From JAXMCK01 sp046349395 (lineage in GTDB: Bacteria; Pseudomonadota; Alphaproteobacteria; Geminicoccales; Geminicoccaceae), in NCBI GenBank assembly GCA_046349395.1, contig JAXMCK010000011.1, positions 82,444 through 146,443 on the forward strand: a stretch of 64,000 bases of DNA, read 5' to 3'. The notes under the pieces were generated by a model. It did not search any database and had not been told where the DNA came from. It saw only the letters and a program-made list of their open reading frames with translations. The first letter of the stretch is position 1; every line of letters starts with the position of its first letter. The position numbers were made by a program, and so were the translations under genes. Below, piece by piece: positions 43,301-50,300 of the stretch.

Positions 43301-43851
43301 AGGCTGCCAGCGAAGGCAACGACATCGTGCTGTTCGACGAGACCGACACGAAGGAGGTCGCCCGCTTCAGGCTGCCGCGGCAGCAAAAGGAGGGTGGTCT
43401 CTGCATCGCCGACTTCCTCCGCGACATCGGCTCGGGCGAGCGCGACGTTCTGGGGCTGCAGGTGGTCACCGTCGGCCAGCGTGCCTCGGAGGTCGCGCGC
43501 GAGTGGTTCGCGGCGAACCGCTATCAGGATTATGTCCGCCTGCACGGCCTCGGCGTCGAGCTGGCCGAGGCGCTGGCGGAATATGTGCACGCGAAGATCC
43601 GCGCCGATCTCGGCTTCGGCCATCAGGACAGCCGCAACATGCGCGATCTGCTGAAGCAGGGCTATCGCGGCAGCCGGTACAGCTTCGGCTACCCGGCCTG
43701 TCCGAACCTCGCCGACCAGGGAGCCCTGCTCGATCTCCTCGGCGCATCCTCTATCGGGATCGAGCTGGGCGAGGAGGATCAGCTCTGGCCCGAGCAGAGC
43801 ACCTCAGCCTTCGTGCTCCATCATCCGCAGGCTCGCTACTTCGTCGTCTGA
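40354..43851 (+). CDS. metH: Cobalamin-dependent methionine synthase, full length
   Basis: Transfers a methyl group from methyl-THF through cobalamin to homocysteine. All four modules are present in 1165 residues: homocysteine domain (about 1-325) with zinc ligands C222 (NCATG) and C288/C289 (GGCCGTTGE); pterin domain (about 340-600, beginning IGERCNANGSKKF); cobalamin cap and B12 domain (about 630-860) with the lower-ligand His732 in DVHDIGKN; and the C-terminal SAM-binding reactivation domain (about 880-1165), ending YPACPNLADQGALL and HPQARYFVV. Many alphaproteobacteria split this enzyme into separate proteins; here it is one chain. The last 48 bases overlap a convergent small gene. Confidence 0.96.
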   Translation: MTDLLELARDRVLLFDGAMGSQIQAANLTLEDFAGQENCSEILNLSRPDLIRGIHAGYLNAGADLVETNSFGGSPITLGEFGLSDRAFEINKRAGELAREAIEALPKRERPRFVVGSIGPGTRLPSLGHVGYAELEDAYAVQVEGLLAGTADALLIETCQDPLQIKAAINGARRIFASGGRTVPLFVQVTIETTGTMLVGTDIGAAGVIVDAMDVPVLGLNCATGPKEMAEHVRHIGQTWRGLISVQPNAGLPELRCGHTHYPLTAEELAKWVERFVREDGINFVGGCCGTTGEHIAALDAMLRRVAESGDRPRPFARTAAPTPSIASLFSAQPLRQENAYLAIGERCNANGSKKFRELQEAGDWDGCVAMGKEQVREGAHALDICTAFVGRDETAEMREVVSRMRGQIDSPLVIDSTELGVLRDALALYGGKALINSINFEDGEAPAVARMELARKFGAGVIALTIDEVGMAKTAEDKVRIVRRLVEFACGRFGLPPSDLLIDPLTFTICTGNEDDRKLALWTLDAIEAIRAEFPDIQLLLGLSNVSFGLNPAARHVLNSVMLDHAMRRGLTSAIAHPSKIMPLHKIPEEEVRVAEDLIFDRRRDGYDPLQAFIALFADRKAEAGAGRVRPETVEERLKLRIVDGDKQGLEADLDTALASYPPLSIINDILLDGMKVVGDLFGAGKMQLPFVLQSAETMKAAVAYLEPLMEREEGAQKGTIVLATVKGDVHDIGKNLVDIILTNNGYRVVNLGIKQPLNSILEAAESNKADAIGMSGLLVKSTVIMRENLKEMARLGIRTPVLLGGAALTRAYVEEDCWRAYGEGPVAYARDAFDGLMLMEKAATGAYGAYVAERTVKASSRSSKKPRTLEAMEAPATAVLRPVDLEEIKLRRQELAQAVEIPAPPFWGPRILERVPVKALLPYLNEQMLFQFHWGYEKQGRRLEEFLSWAQKELRPVLADLVAAADAENIFLPQAAFGYWKAASEGNDIVLFDETDTKEVARFRLPRQQKEGGLCIADFLRDIGSGERDVLGLQVVTVGQRASEVAREWFAANRYQDYVRLHGLGVELAEALAEYVHAKIRADLGFGHQDSRNMRDLLKQGYRGSRYSFGYPACPNLADQGALLDLLGASSIGIELGEEDQLWPEQSTSAFVLHHPQARYFVV

Positions 43852-44118
43852 GCCCGGCAGGGCGCCGGCCGGGCACCAGAGACCTCGTCCGGGGGCATAG
43901 GGCCGTGCCGCGACCCTGCCCGTCGGGCACACCTCGCTGCAGGCGCCGAAGCGTCCGCTGCCGTCGGGCCTCAGAGCCGAGCACCAGGCGCCCGGTGCCG
44001 CGGCGACGGCGTGGAACGCGATGACGTCGATAGGGTAGGGGCCCTTGGCGTGTGCCGGTCCCACCTGACCCGCCAGTGCCAACGCCAGGGCGAGGCCGGC
44101 GATCGTCGTGATGCGCAT
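43804..44118 (-). CDS. Small secreted Cys-containing protein, unknown function
   Basis: A 104-residue protein with a clear signal peptide (MRITTIAGLALALALAGQ, cleavage near AHAKG). The short mature part has four Cys: WCSALRPDGSGRFGACSEVC and LWCPAG. The ATG at 44118 has AAGGGAG upstream; longer starts have no support. The 3' end overlaps the metH C terminus by 48 bases on the opposite strand, which is long for a convergent overlap, so the true C terminus or even the gene could be questioned. The signal peptide and ribosome site favour a real gene. I do not recognise the family. Confidence 0.55.
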   Translation of the reverse strand: MRITTIAGLALALALAGQVGPAHAKGPYPIDVIAFHAVAAAPGAWCSALRPDGSGRFGACSEVCPTGRVAARPYAPGRGLWCPAGALPGSDDEVASLRMMEHEG

Positions 44119-44191
44119 GCGCAGGCTCCCTTCTGCGCGCACCTTGGCCGAAGACTCGTTTACGGACTGTGGCGAACTTCACATTGAGTGT

Positions 44192-44209
44192 GAAACCTTT
44201 GCGAAACCC
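44192..44209 (+). repeat. Left terminal inverted repeat of the IS element
   Basis: GAAACCTTTGCGAAACCC, preceded by the direct repeat AGTGT at 44187-44191. It pairs with the right end at 45349-45366 with five mismatches. Confidence 0.65.
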
Positions 44210-44265
44210 TGTCCTTGTCCTGGTGTCTGTGATTCTGTTCCGGTGTCGGACTGGTGGAGGTGGGG

Positions 44266-45231
44266 ATGCGGCGGGAGCTGGGGCAGCTGAGCCTGGCGGA
44301 TGGTCTGGTGGCGCAGGTGGGGCGGAACGGGACGCTGGAGCGGATCCGGGAGCTGGTGGACTGGACCGCGTTCGCCGGGCTGCTGGGCGGGATCTATGCC
44401 GCACCGATGGGACGGCCGTCCGACGGCCCGCTGCCGCTGCTGAAATGCCTGCTGCTGCAGCAATGGTACCGGCTGTCCGATCCCGGGCTGGAGGAGGCGC
44501 TGGCCGACCGGCTGAGCTTCCGTCGCTTCGTCGGGCTGGCACTGGCCGATCCGGTGCCGGACCACTCGACCCTGTCGCGTTTCCGGGCCGAGCTGGTGAA
44601 ACACGGCCTCGCCGAGCGGCTGCTGGCCGAGCTGAACCGGCAGCTCGACGCCAGGGGCCTGATGCTGAAGGAGGGGACGCTGGTCGACGCGACGCTGGTG
44701 GCGGCCGACGCGAAGCGGCCGGGCAAGGGCGCACCGGTCGCCAGCGGCAGCGATCCGGATGCCCGCTGGGTGGTCCAGCGCAACAAGGCAACCTTCGGCT
44801 ACAAGGCGCATCTGGCCGTCGACCAGGGCCGCTCACGTGGCCGGCTCGGTCTGGTCCGGCAGGCGCTGCTGACCGGTGCCAACGTCTCCGAACACACCAC
44901 CGCCCCCGATCTGGTCCAGGGTGACGAGGGCGTCTTCTACGGCGACGCGGGCTACGACAGCCGGGCCCTGCGCCGGCAGCTGCGGCGGACCGGGGTCGGC
45001 GACGGCATCGTCCATGCCGCGCGCCACCACCTGCCGCTCACCGATGCCCAACGTCAGCGCAACCGCCGCCTGCAGCCGCTCCGTGCCGAGGTCGAGCGCA
45101 CCTTCGCCGTGATGAAGCGGCTCTACGGCTATGCCCGCGTCCGCTACCGATCCCTCGCCCGCAACCGCCTCCAGCTCAACCTGCTCTGCCTCGCCATCAA
45201 CCTCCGCCGTGCCCTCGCACTCGCCGCCTGA
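44266..45231 (+). CDS. IS5-family DDE transposase
   Basis: Cut-and-paste transposase of 321 residues. The N-terminal DUF772-like region has LQQWYRLSDPGLEEALADRLSFRRFVGL and PDHSTLSRFR. The catalytic core has Asp in GTLVDATLV, Asp in FYGDAGYDS, and Glu in VERTFAVMKRLYGYARVRY. The HxGxKAH-like segment is FGYKAHLAVD. All three catalytic residues and the full length are present, so the gene looks intact. The ATG at 44266 is chosen because GGAGG lies five bases before it; GTG 44254 is open too. No frameshift or second reading frame is seen. Confidence 0.92.
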   Translation: MRRELGQLSLADGLVAQVGRNGTLERIRELVDWTAFAGLLGGIYAAPMGRPSDGPLPLLKCLLLQQWYRLSDPGLEEALADRLSFRRFVGLALADPVPDHSTLSRFRAELVKHGLAERLLAELNRQLDARGLMLKEGTLVDATLVAADAKRPGKGAPVASGSDPDARWVVQRNKATFGYKAHLAVDQGRSRGRLGLVRQALLTGANVSEHTTAPDLVQGDEGVFYGDAGYDSRALRRQLRRTGVGDGIVHAARHHLPLTDAQRQRNRRLQPLRAEVERTFAVMKRLYGYARVRYRSLARNRLQLNLLCLAINLRRALALAA

Positions 45232-45348
45232 GCGCAGCCGAGCCTCGACCCGGGGCCGACCCCGGCGACGTCCCTGAGCAACGTCGCCATCCGCCGCTCC
45301 CGCCACACATCCAACCAGACCCAATCACCCCACAGCCGACATTCCTAC

Positions 45349-45366
45349 GAGTTACTCAAAAGTCTC
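45349..45366 (-). repeat. Right terminal inverted repeat of the IS element
   Basis: GAGTTACTCAAAAGTCTC, followed by the direct repeat AGTGT at 45367-45371. Between the transposase stop (45231) and this end are about 115 bases without any recognisable gene. Confidence 0.65.
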
Positions 45367-45374
45367 AGTGTTAT

Positions 45375-45396
45375 AGGGTTGAATTCCTACAACCCT
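45375..45396. repeat. Inverted repeat upstream of the glycosyltransferase-like gene
   Basis: AGGGTTG - 8 bases - CAACCCT, immediately followed by a second overlapping dyad AACCCTTGGGTT (45391-45402). AT-richer than its surroundings. It lies between the IS right end and the next gene and may be an operator or leader hairpin. Confidence 0.45.
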
Positions 45397-45436
45397 TGGG
45401 TTATACGATGCTCCCCTCTAGCATCGGAACAGCCCG

Positions 45437-46369
45437 TTGCGACCCGACCTGCTGCACGTCGTCACCTGCATCTCGAATCCGGTCCGCTATCGCAGCCGCT
45501 GGAGCCTGTACCGGCGCTTCGCCGACGACATGGAGCGGGCTGGGGTTCGCCTCCTGACCGTGGAGCTGGCCTATGGCGAGCGGCCGTTCGAGGTGACCCG
45601 AGCGGGCGATCCGGCCCATGTCCAGCTGAGGACACGCTCGGAGATCTGGTCGAAGGAGAACCTGCTCAACATCGGCATCGCGCATCTGCCCTCGGACTGG
45701 AAGTACGTGGCGTGGGTCGACGCGGACATTTGTTTCCAGAACCCGGACTGGGCGGCCGAGGCGGTCGAGCGGCTGCAGCTCTTTTCCGTCGTGCAGCTCT
45801 TCAGCCACGCGCACGATCTCGACCCCGAGCATCAGGTTCTTGACGGGCGGCCGCCCAAGACAGGCTTCATGCATGCGTGGTGGCACGGCCTGCCGGCATC
45901 TAAGTCCTACGACGACGGCAATTGGCACCCTGGCTACGCGTGGGCGATCCGCCGCGACGCCTATGTCGCCCTGGGGGGGCTCATGGACTTCTGCGTGCTG
46001 GGCTCGGCTGACCGGCACATGGCGATGGCGCTGGTCGGCAAGGCCGCCCTCTCGGTCAACCGTCAGGTCTCACCGGCCTACAAGAGGAAGGTCCTGGCGT
46101 GGCAGGAAAGGGCGCGGGCGCATATCCGCCGCAACGTCAACTACGTTCCCGGTCTGATCACACATAACTGGCACGGCAAGAAACGGGATCGGCGCTACGT
46201 CGAACGCTGGAGCATCCTGGCAAAGTGGGGCTTTGACCCGGACCTCGACCTGGTCCGGGACTGGTCCCAGCACGGTCTCCTCGAGCTCACGCCGAGGAGC
46301 GAAGGACTACGCGACGACATCCGGCGCTACCTCCGGGCGCGCAACGAAGACAGCATCGACGTCTGCTGA
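45437..46369 (+). CDS. Glycosyltransferase-like protein (GT-A type, DxD motif)
   Basis: A 310-residue predicted cytoplasmic protein. It begins LLHVVTCISNPVRYRSR, carries YVAWVDADICFQNPDW with a DxD-type metal and sugar-nucleotide motif (about residue 95), then HPGYAWAIRRDAYVALGG and a C-terminal THNWHGKKRDRRY with a conserved His, as in GT-A fold transferases related to galactosyltransferases. The only good start is TTG 45437 with no strong ribosome site; an ATG at 45408 is in another frame. No polysaccharide cluster is beside it. Donor and acceptor unknown. The IS insertion lies about 70 bases upstream and may have altered its promoter. Confidence 0.72.
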   Translation: MRPDLLHVVTCISNPVRYRSRWSLYRRFADDMERAGVRLLTVELAYGERPFEVTRAGDPAHVQLRTRSEIWSKENLLNIGIAHLPSDWKYVAWVDADICFQNPDWAAEAVERLQLFSVVQLFSHAHDLDPEHQVLDGRPPKTGFMHAWWHGLPASKSYDDGNWHPGYAWAIRRDAYVALGGLMDFCVLGSADRHMAMALVGKAALSVNRQVSPAYKRKVLAWQERARAHIRRNVNYVPGLITHNWHGKKRDRRYVERWSILAKWGFDPDLDLVRDWSQHGLLELTPRSEGLRDDIRRYLRARNEDSIDVC

Positions 46370-46465
46370 GACGATCGGTCGTTGACGCGCTTTGGCATCA
46401 AGCGGCATGGTGGGACGAATAAGTACAATTGTCTCTCCCTCAGCAGAAACCAGGGAGACTGAACG

Positions 46466-46903
46466 GTGCTTAAGCGAATTCTAACTTTTTCTGCGGTGGC
46501 CTTTCTCGCGGTGGTGGGCATTGCGCGTGCAGACGCGGTCGACGACCAGGTCACCGCGGCCTATGCGGCCTGGAACGAGGCGTTCAACAAGGGCGATCCG
46601 GCGGCGATTGCCGCGTTCTACGCCGATGACGCCAAGTTCCTGCCGCCCGATCACGTGGTCTATGACGGGCCGGCCGGGGTACAGAAGTTCTTCACGGGCC
46701 TGCTCGGCAACGGTGTCAACTCGCACGGGCTCGAACTGATCGAATCCGACGCCAGCGGCGATCTCATCGTCGCGGTCGCCAAATGGTCGGCGAAGGGTAA
46801 GGACGCCAGCGGTGCGGACGCTGCCTTCGGTGGCATCGCCACGCACGTGTTCGAGAAGCAGGCGGACGGCAGTTACAAGCTGATCTACCATACCTTTAAC
46901 TGA
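46466..46903 (+). CDS. Secreted SnoaL/DUF4440-like protein
   Basis: A 145-residue protein with a signal peptide (MLKRILTFSAVAFLAVVGIARA, cleavage near residue 22). The mature part has the cone-shaped NTF2-like pattern: VTAAYAAWNEAFNKGDPAAIAAFYADDAKFLPP, a conserved Asp-Gly turn, and an ending GSYKLIYHTFN, typical of SnoaL/DUF4440 proteins. These are small ligand-binding or isomerase-like folds; no reaction can be assigned. GTG start after GGGAGA. The next gene, an SDR, starts 52 bases later on the same strand. Confidence 0.75.
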   Translation: MLKRILTFSAVAFLAVVGIARADAVDDQVTAAYAAWNEAFNKGDPAAIAAFYADDAKFLPPDHVVYDGPAGVQKFFTGLLGNGVNSHGLELIESDASGDLIVAVAKWSAKGKDASGADAAFGGIATHVFEKQADGSYKLIYHTFN

Positions 46904-46955
46904 GGTCCTCTTTGCTGTTAGCCTCCCTGCCAGCAACGGGGCGGGGAGGCCGACA

Positions 46956-47780
46956 GTGGAAGAGGCGCAGCAGTTCAACGGCAAGATCGCCGTCGTCACA
47001 GGCTCGACGCAAGGTCTTGGCGAAGCCGTAGCGCGTCTTCTGGTCGCCCGCGGGCTCGACGGCCTCGTCATCACCGGCCGCGACACGTCGCGTGGTGAAG
47101 CCGTCGCCGCCGACCTGCGCCGGCACGGCGCCGAAACCGTGTTCGTTCCGGCCGAGTTGAACGACCTCGATCAGGTCCGCAGCATCATGGCCGAGTGCGA
47201 CGAGGCGTTCGGCCGTGTCGACTGCCTCGTCAATGCGGCCGCACTGACGGACCGTGGCACGATTCTGGATACCTGCCCCGACCTGTTCGACCGAATGTTC
47301 GCAATCAACGTGCGGGCCCCCTTCTTCCTGATGCAGGACGCCGCCCGGATGATGCGCCGCGAGGGGATCGCCGGTACCGTCGTCAACATCCTCTCGACGT
47401 CGAGCTATGGCGGGCAACCCTTTCTGACGGCCTATTCGGCGAGCAAGGGTGCTCTCGGCATTCTGACCCGCAACGTCGCTTACGCGCTCATGCGCGACCG
47501 GATCCGTGTCAACGGCCTGAACATCGGCTGGATGGAGACGCCGGGCGAGCACGCAATCCAGAAGCGCGCGCACGACGCTCCGCCCGACTGGGTGGAGCGC
47601 GCGGGCGGCAATCTGCCGACCGGGCGGCTGCTGCAGCCCCAGGAAGTGGCGCGAGCCGTGGCATACCTCCTCGCGGAGGAGAGCCACCCGATGAGCGGGG
47701 CGTGTGTCGATTTCGACCAGTCGGTGCAGGGTGCGGGCGATCCGCCGCGGCCGATGGAGCGGCTCAAGGATCCGGCCTGA
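46956..47780 (+). CDS. Short-chain dehydrogenase/reductase
   Basis: A 274-residue classical SDR, NAD(P)-dependent, cytoplasmic. The cofactor motif is TGSTQGLG (about 15-22), the NAA-type motif is LVNAAALTD, and the catalytic Ser (STSSYGG) and YSASK tetrad are present. The ending SGACVDFDQSVQG resembles the usual GG-x-x-x-D/F segment. GTG start behind GGGGAGG. Convergent with the FAD oxidoreductase, nine bases apart. The substrate is not evident; sugar or acyl alcohols are typical. Confidence 0.88.
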   Translation: MEEAQQFNGKIAVVTGSTQGLGEAVARLLVARGLDGLVITGRDTSRGEAVAADLRRHGAETVFVPAELNDLDQVRSIMAECDEAFGRVDCLVNAAALTDRGTILDTCPDLFDRMFAINVRAPFFLMQDAARMMRREGIAGTVVNILSTSSYGGQPFLTAYSASKGALGILTRNVAYALMRDRIRVNGLNIGWMETPGEHAIQKRAHDAPPDWVERAGGNLPTGRLLQPQEVARAVAYLLAEESHPMSGACVDFDQSVQGAGDPPRPMERLKDPA

Positions 47781-47789
47781 CGAGCCGGG

Positions 47790-48968
47790 TCAGATGATGT
47801 TCCGCTCGACCACGAGCCGGCCGGTCCGGAAGCGGTCGAAGGCGAGATCCGACAGGTCGAGCGTCCGGTAGGCACCGTCGACGATCAGTTCGGCGATGCC
47901 GCGGCCCACGGCCGGTGACTGTTGGATGCCGTGGCCGGAAAAGCCGTTGGCGAAGTAGAGCCCGCCGATCTCGGGATGCGGCCCCACGATCCCGTTCTGG
48001 TCGAGCGTGTTGTACTCGTAGTAGCCGGCCCACGAGCCCTGGACCCGCAGACGCTCGAATGCGGGAATGCGTGCGGCGAGCCTTGGCCAGATGAACTCCC
48101 CGAACAGATCGTGCTCGGGCTCCAGCGGCAGGTCATCCTCGTCCGGCCCGAGCGGCGGCGCGCCGGAGAGATAGCCGCGGCCGTCGGGACGCATCCAGAA
48201 CCCCGAGGGGTCGATGACCAGGGGTGCGTCCTCGAGACCGGCGTCGCTCGACAGGACGAACACCGTACGCCGGCGCGCGCGGACGGGCAGGTCGACGTCG
48301 AAGAAGGCTGCCACCTTCGCGGCCCAGGGGCCGCCGGCGTTCACGACCACGTCGCAGGTGAGTTCGCTTCCGTCGTCGAGGCGGACCGAGCGCACCCTGC
48401 CGTCGGCCATCGATGCGCTGATGGCTTCGGCGTTCACGTAACGGGCTCCCTGTGCCGCCGCCCTGGCGCGGAAGGCCCGCAGTAGAGCGTAGCCGTCGAA
48501 CCAGCCCTCGCCGGAGACACCGATCGAGGCCAGGGCCAGGTCGTCGAGCGCTAGCCAAGGATAGCGTCCCGCCAAGTCGTCCAGGCCCAGCAGGGCCACG
48601 TCGACGCCGAGCCGGATCTGGCGCTCGTGATTGGCCTCCAGCACCCCCTTGCCGGCAGCGGTCGCGAGGAACAGGTAGCCCGGTTCGCGAAGGTGGATGT
48701 CGGGTGCGTGGCCGTCGACCTGGAGATGCTGGCCGACGTTCCGCATGAACTCGATCCCGAAAAGCCCGATGCGAATATTGACGTCGCTCGAGAACTGCTG
48801 CCGGATCGACGAGCCGGAAAGCGCCGAGGAGGCGCGGGAATAGGTCGGGTCGCGCTCGATGACGACGACCTCGCCGTCGAATGCCGGCTCGGCCGTCAGC
48901 CAGTACGCGATGGAACTGCCCATCGCCCCGCCACCGACGATCACGACCCGACGACGTTCTCTGCTCAT
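47790..48968 (-). CDS. FAD-dependent oxidoreductase of the DAO/FOXRED1 type
   Basis: A 392-residue flavoprotein with an N-terminal Rossmann motif VVIVGGGAMGSSIAYWL, then RASSALSGSSIRQQFS, and the C-terminal GLYFANGFSGHGIQQSPAVGRGIAEL typical of D-amino-acid oxidase/sarcosine oxidase-like proteins. The SSIRQQFS and GHGIQQ segments resemble FOXRED1 and dimethylglycine/sarcosine-type dehydrogenases. No signal peptide. It precedes glcF and gckA on the same strand by 36 bases downstream of glcF, so it may be the third gene of that operon. Probably oxidises an N-methyl amino acid or amino acid; not determinable. Confidence 0.83.
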   Translation of the reverse strand: MSRERRRVVIVGGGAMGSSIAYWLTAEPAFDGEVVVIERDPTYSRASSALSGSSIRQQFSSDVNIRIGLFGIEFMRNVGQHLQVDGHAPDIHLREPGYLFLATAAGKGVLEANHERQIRLGVDVALLGLDDLAGRYPWLALDDLALASIGVSGEGWFDGYALLRAFRARAAAQGARYVNAEAISASMADGRVRSVRLDDGSELTCDVVVNAGGPWAAKVAAFFDVDLPVRARRRTVFVLSSDAGLEDAPLVIDPSGFWMRPDGRGYLSGAPPLGPDEDDLPLEPEHDLFGEFIWPRLAARIPAFERLRVQGSWAGYYEYNTLDQNGIVGPHPEIGGLYFANGFSGHGIQQSPAVGRGIAELIVDGAYRTLDLSDLAFDRFRTGRLVVERNII

Positions 48969-49004
48969 CGTATGCGGCTTTACTGCTGGCTGCAGGACGT
49001 CCGA

Positions 49005-50291
49005 TCAGGTGAGGGCTGTTGGCTTGGGTCCGCCCGTCGCCCAATCCAGCAACTCTACCGTGTGGACGATCGGAATCGACGTGCCTGATGCGATCTGTGT
49101 GATGCAGCCGACATTACCCGCGGCGATGGCGTCGGGGCGAACCGACTCGATGTTGGCCACTTTCCGGTCGCGCAGACGAGAAGCGATCTCCGGCTGGAGC
49201 ATGTTGTAGGTGCCAGCCGAGCCGCAGCAGAGGTGCCCTTCCGGCACGTCCTTCACCGTGAACCCGGCCTGGGCCAGCAGCCGCTTCGGCAACGTGGTGA
49301 TGCGCTGCCCGTGCTGCATAGAGCAGGCGGAATGGTAGGCGACGACCAAGTCCGTATCGGTGACGGCAGGTGCGAGGCCCAGCCCATCCATAACCTCGGT
49401 CACGTCCTTCGCCAGCGAGGCGACCCGGGTGGCCTTCTCGGCGTAGGCCGGATCCTCGCGGAGCATGAAGCCGTAGTCCTTGACCGTCGTGCCGCAACCC
49501 GAGGTGTTGATCACGATCGCATCGAGGCCGCCGCGGTCGAGCTCGGCGGTCCAGGCATCGATGTTGGCGCGGGCCGAGGCCAATGCATGGTCGTCCTTGC
49601 CCATGTGATGGGTCAGGGCACCGCAGCAGCCGGCACCCTTGGCGACGACCAGCTCGACTCCGTGACGGTTCAGCAGGCGGACCGTGGCATCGTTGATCGA
49701 GGGGGCGATGACCTGTTGGGCGCAGCCGGCGAGCAGCGCCACGCGCGCGCGGCGCTCGCCGACCGCGGGGAATGTCCGGGCGCGTCCACTGTCCGAAGCC
49801 GGTGGCACCCTGGCCGGCGCGAGCGCCAGCATCGAGCGTAGCCGGTCGGGCAGAAACCCCGCGAAGGGTCGTCCGAGCCACGCTGCCCACAAGGCAAGAC
49901 GAAAGCGTCCGGGGTAGGGCAGGACGGCGGCCAGCAGGGAGCGCACAAGCCGATCCGGCAGCGGCCGCTCGTAGGTGGCCTCGATATGCCGCCGGGCATG
50001 ATCGACGAGGTGCATGTAGTTCACGCCCGAGGGACACGTCGTCATGCAGGACAGGCAGGAGAGGCACCTGTCGACGTGCTTCACGATCTGCGGCGTCGCC
50101 GGCTTGCCGCCCTCCAGCATCTGCTTGATGAGGTAGATCCGTCCGCGCGGCGAATCGAGCTCGTCGCCGAGCAAAACGTAGGTCGGACAGGTCGCGGTGC
50201 AGAAGCCGCAGTGGACACACTTGCGCAGGATCGCCTCGGAGGCGGCGATGTCGGGGTCTGCGAGCTGCTTCTCGCTGAAGCTCGTCTGCAT
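49005..50291 (-). CDS. glcF: Glycolate oxidase iron-sulfur subunit GlcF
   Basis: Electron-transfer subunit of glycolate dehydrogenase, which oxidises glycolate to glyoxylate at the inner membrane. The 428-residue protein has two [4Fe-4S] sites, CVHCGFCTATCP and CLSCLSCMTTCP, in the first 90 residues, and two Cys-rich CCG modules in the C-terminal half (AGCCGALTHH, NTSGCGTT, HLCCGSAGTYN). The catalytic GlcD and GlcE subunits are not in this window, so they must be encoded elsewhere if the complex is made. Nine bases separate it from the upstream glycerate kinase gene. Confidence 0.92.
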   Translation of the reverse strand: MQTSFSEKQLADPDIAASEAILRKCVHCGFCTATCPTYVLLGDELDSPRGRIYLIKQMLEGGKPATPQIVKHVDRCLSCLSCMTTCPSGVNYMHLVDHARRHIEATYERPLPDRLVRSLLAAVLPYPGRFRLALWAAWLGRPFAGFLPDRLRSMLALAPARVPPASDSGRARTFPAVGERRARVALLAGCAQQVIAPSINDATVRLLNRHGVELVVAKGAGCCGALTHHMGKDDHALASARANIDAWTAELDRGGLDAIVINTSGCGTTVKDYGFMLREDPAYAEKATRVASLAKDVTEVMDGLGLAPAVTDTDLVVAYHSACSMQHGQRITTLPKRLLAQAGFTVKDVPEGHLCCGSAGTYNMLQPEIASRLRDRKVANIESVRPDAIAAGNVGCITQIASGTSIPIVHTVELLDWATGGPKPTALT

Positions 50292-50300
50292 CGATGTCCT

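Larger units (their letters stand above)
44192..45366 (+). mobile_element. IS5-family insertion sequence, about 1175 bp
   Basis: The element carries one transposase gene. Its ends are placed at imperfect inverted repeats, GAAACCTTTGCGAAACCC on the left and, reading inward from the right, GAGACTTTTGAGTAACTC (13 of 18 identical by my count). AGTGT occurs directly outside both ends (44187-44191 and 45367-45371) as a putative target duplication. Total length agrees with IS5-group elements. The target is an intergenic site between the small secreted protein and the glycosyltransferase-like gene. Five bases is longer than the four-base duplication usual for IS5, so the exact boundary may be off by a base or two. 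Confidence 0.75.

Noticed and set aside
44178..44194. Perfect dyad TTCACA-TTGAG-TGTGAA that looks like a regulator site
   Set aside because: The right arm crosses the IS left end at 44192, so the symmetry arises from the insertion and is not an ancestral operator.
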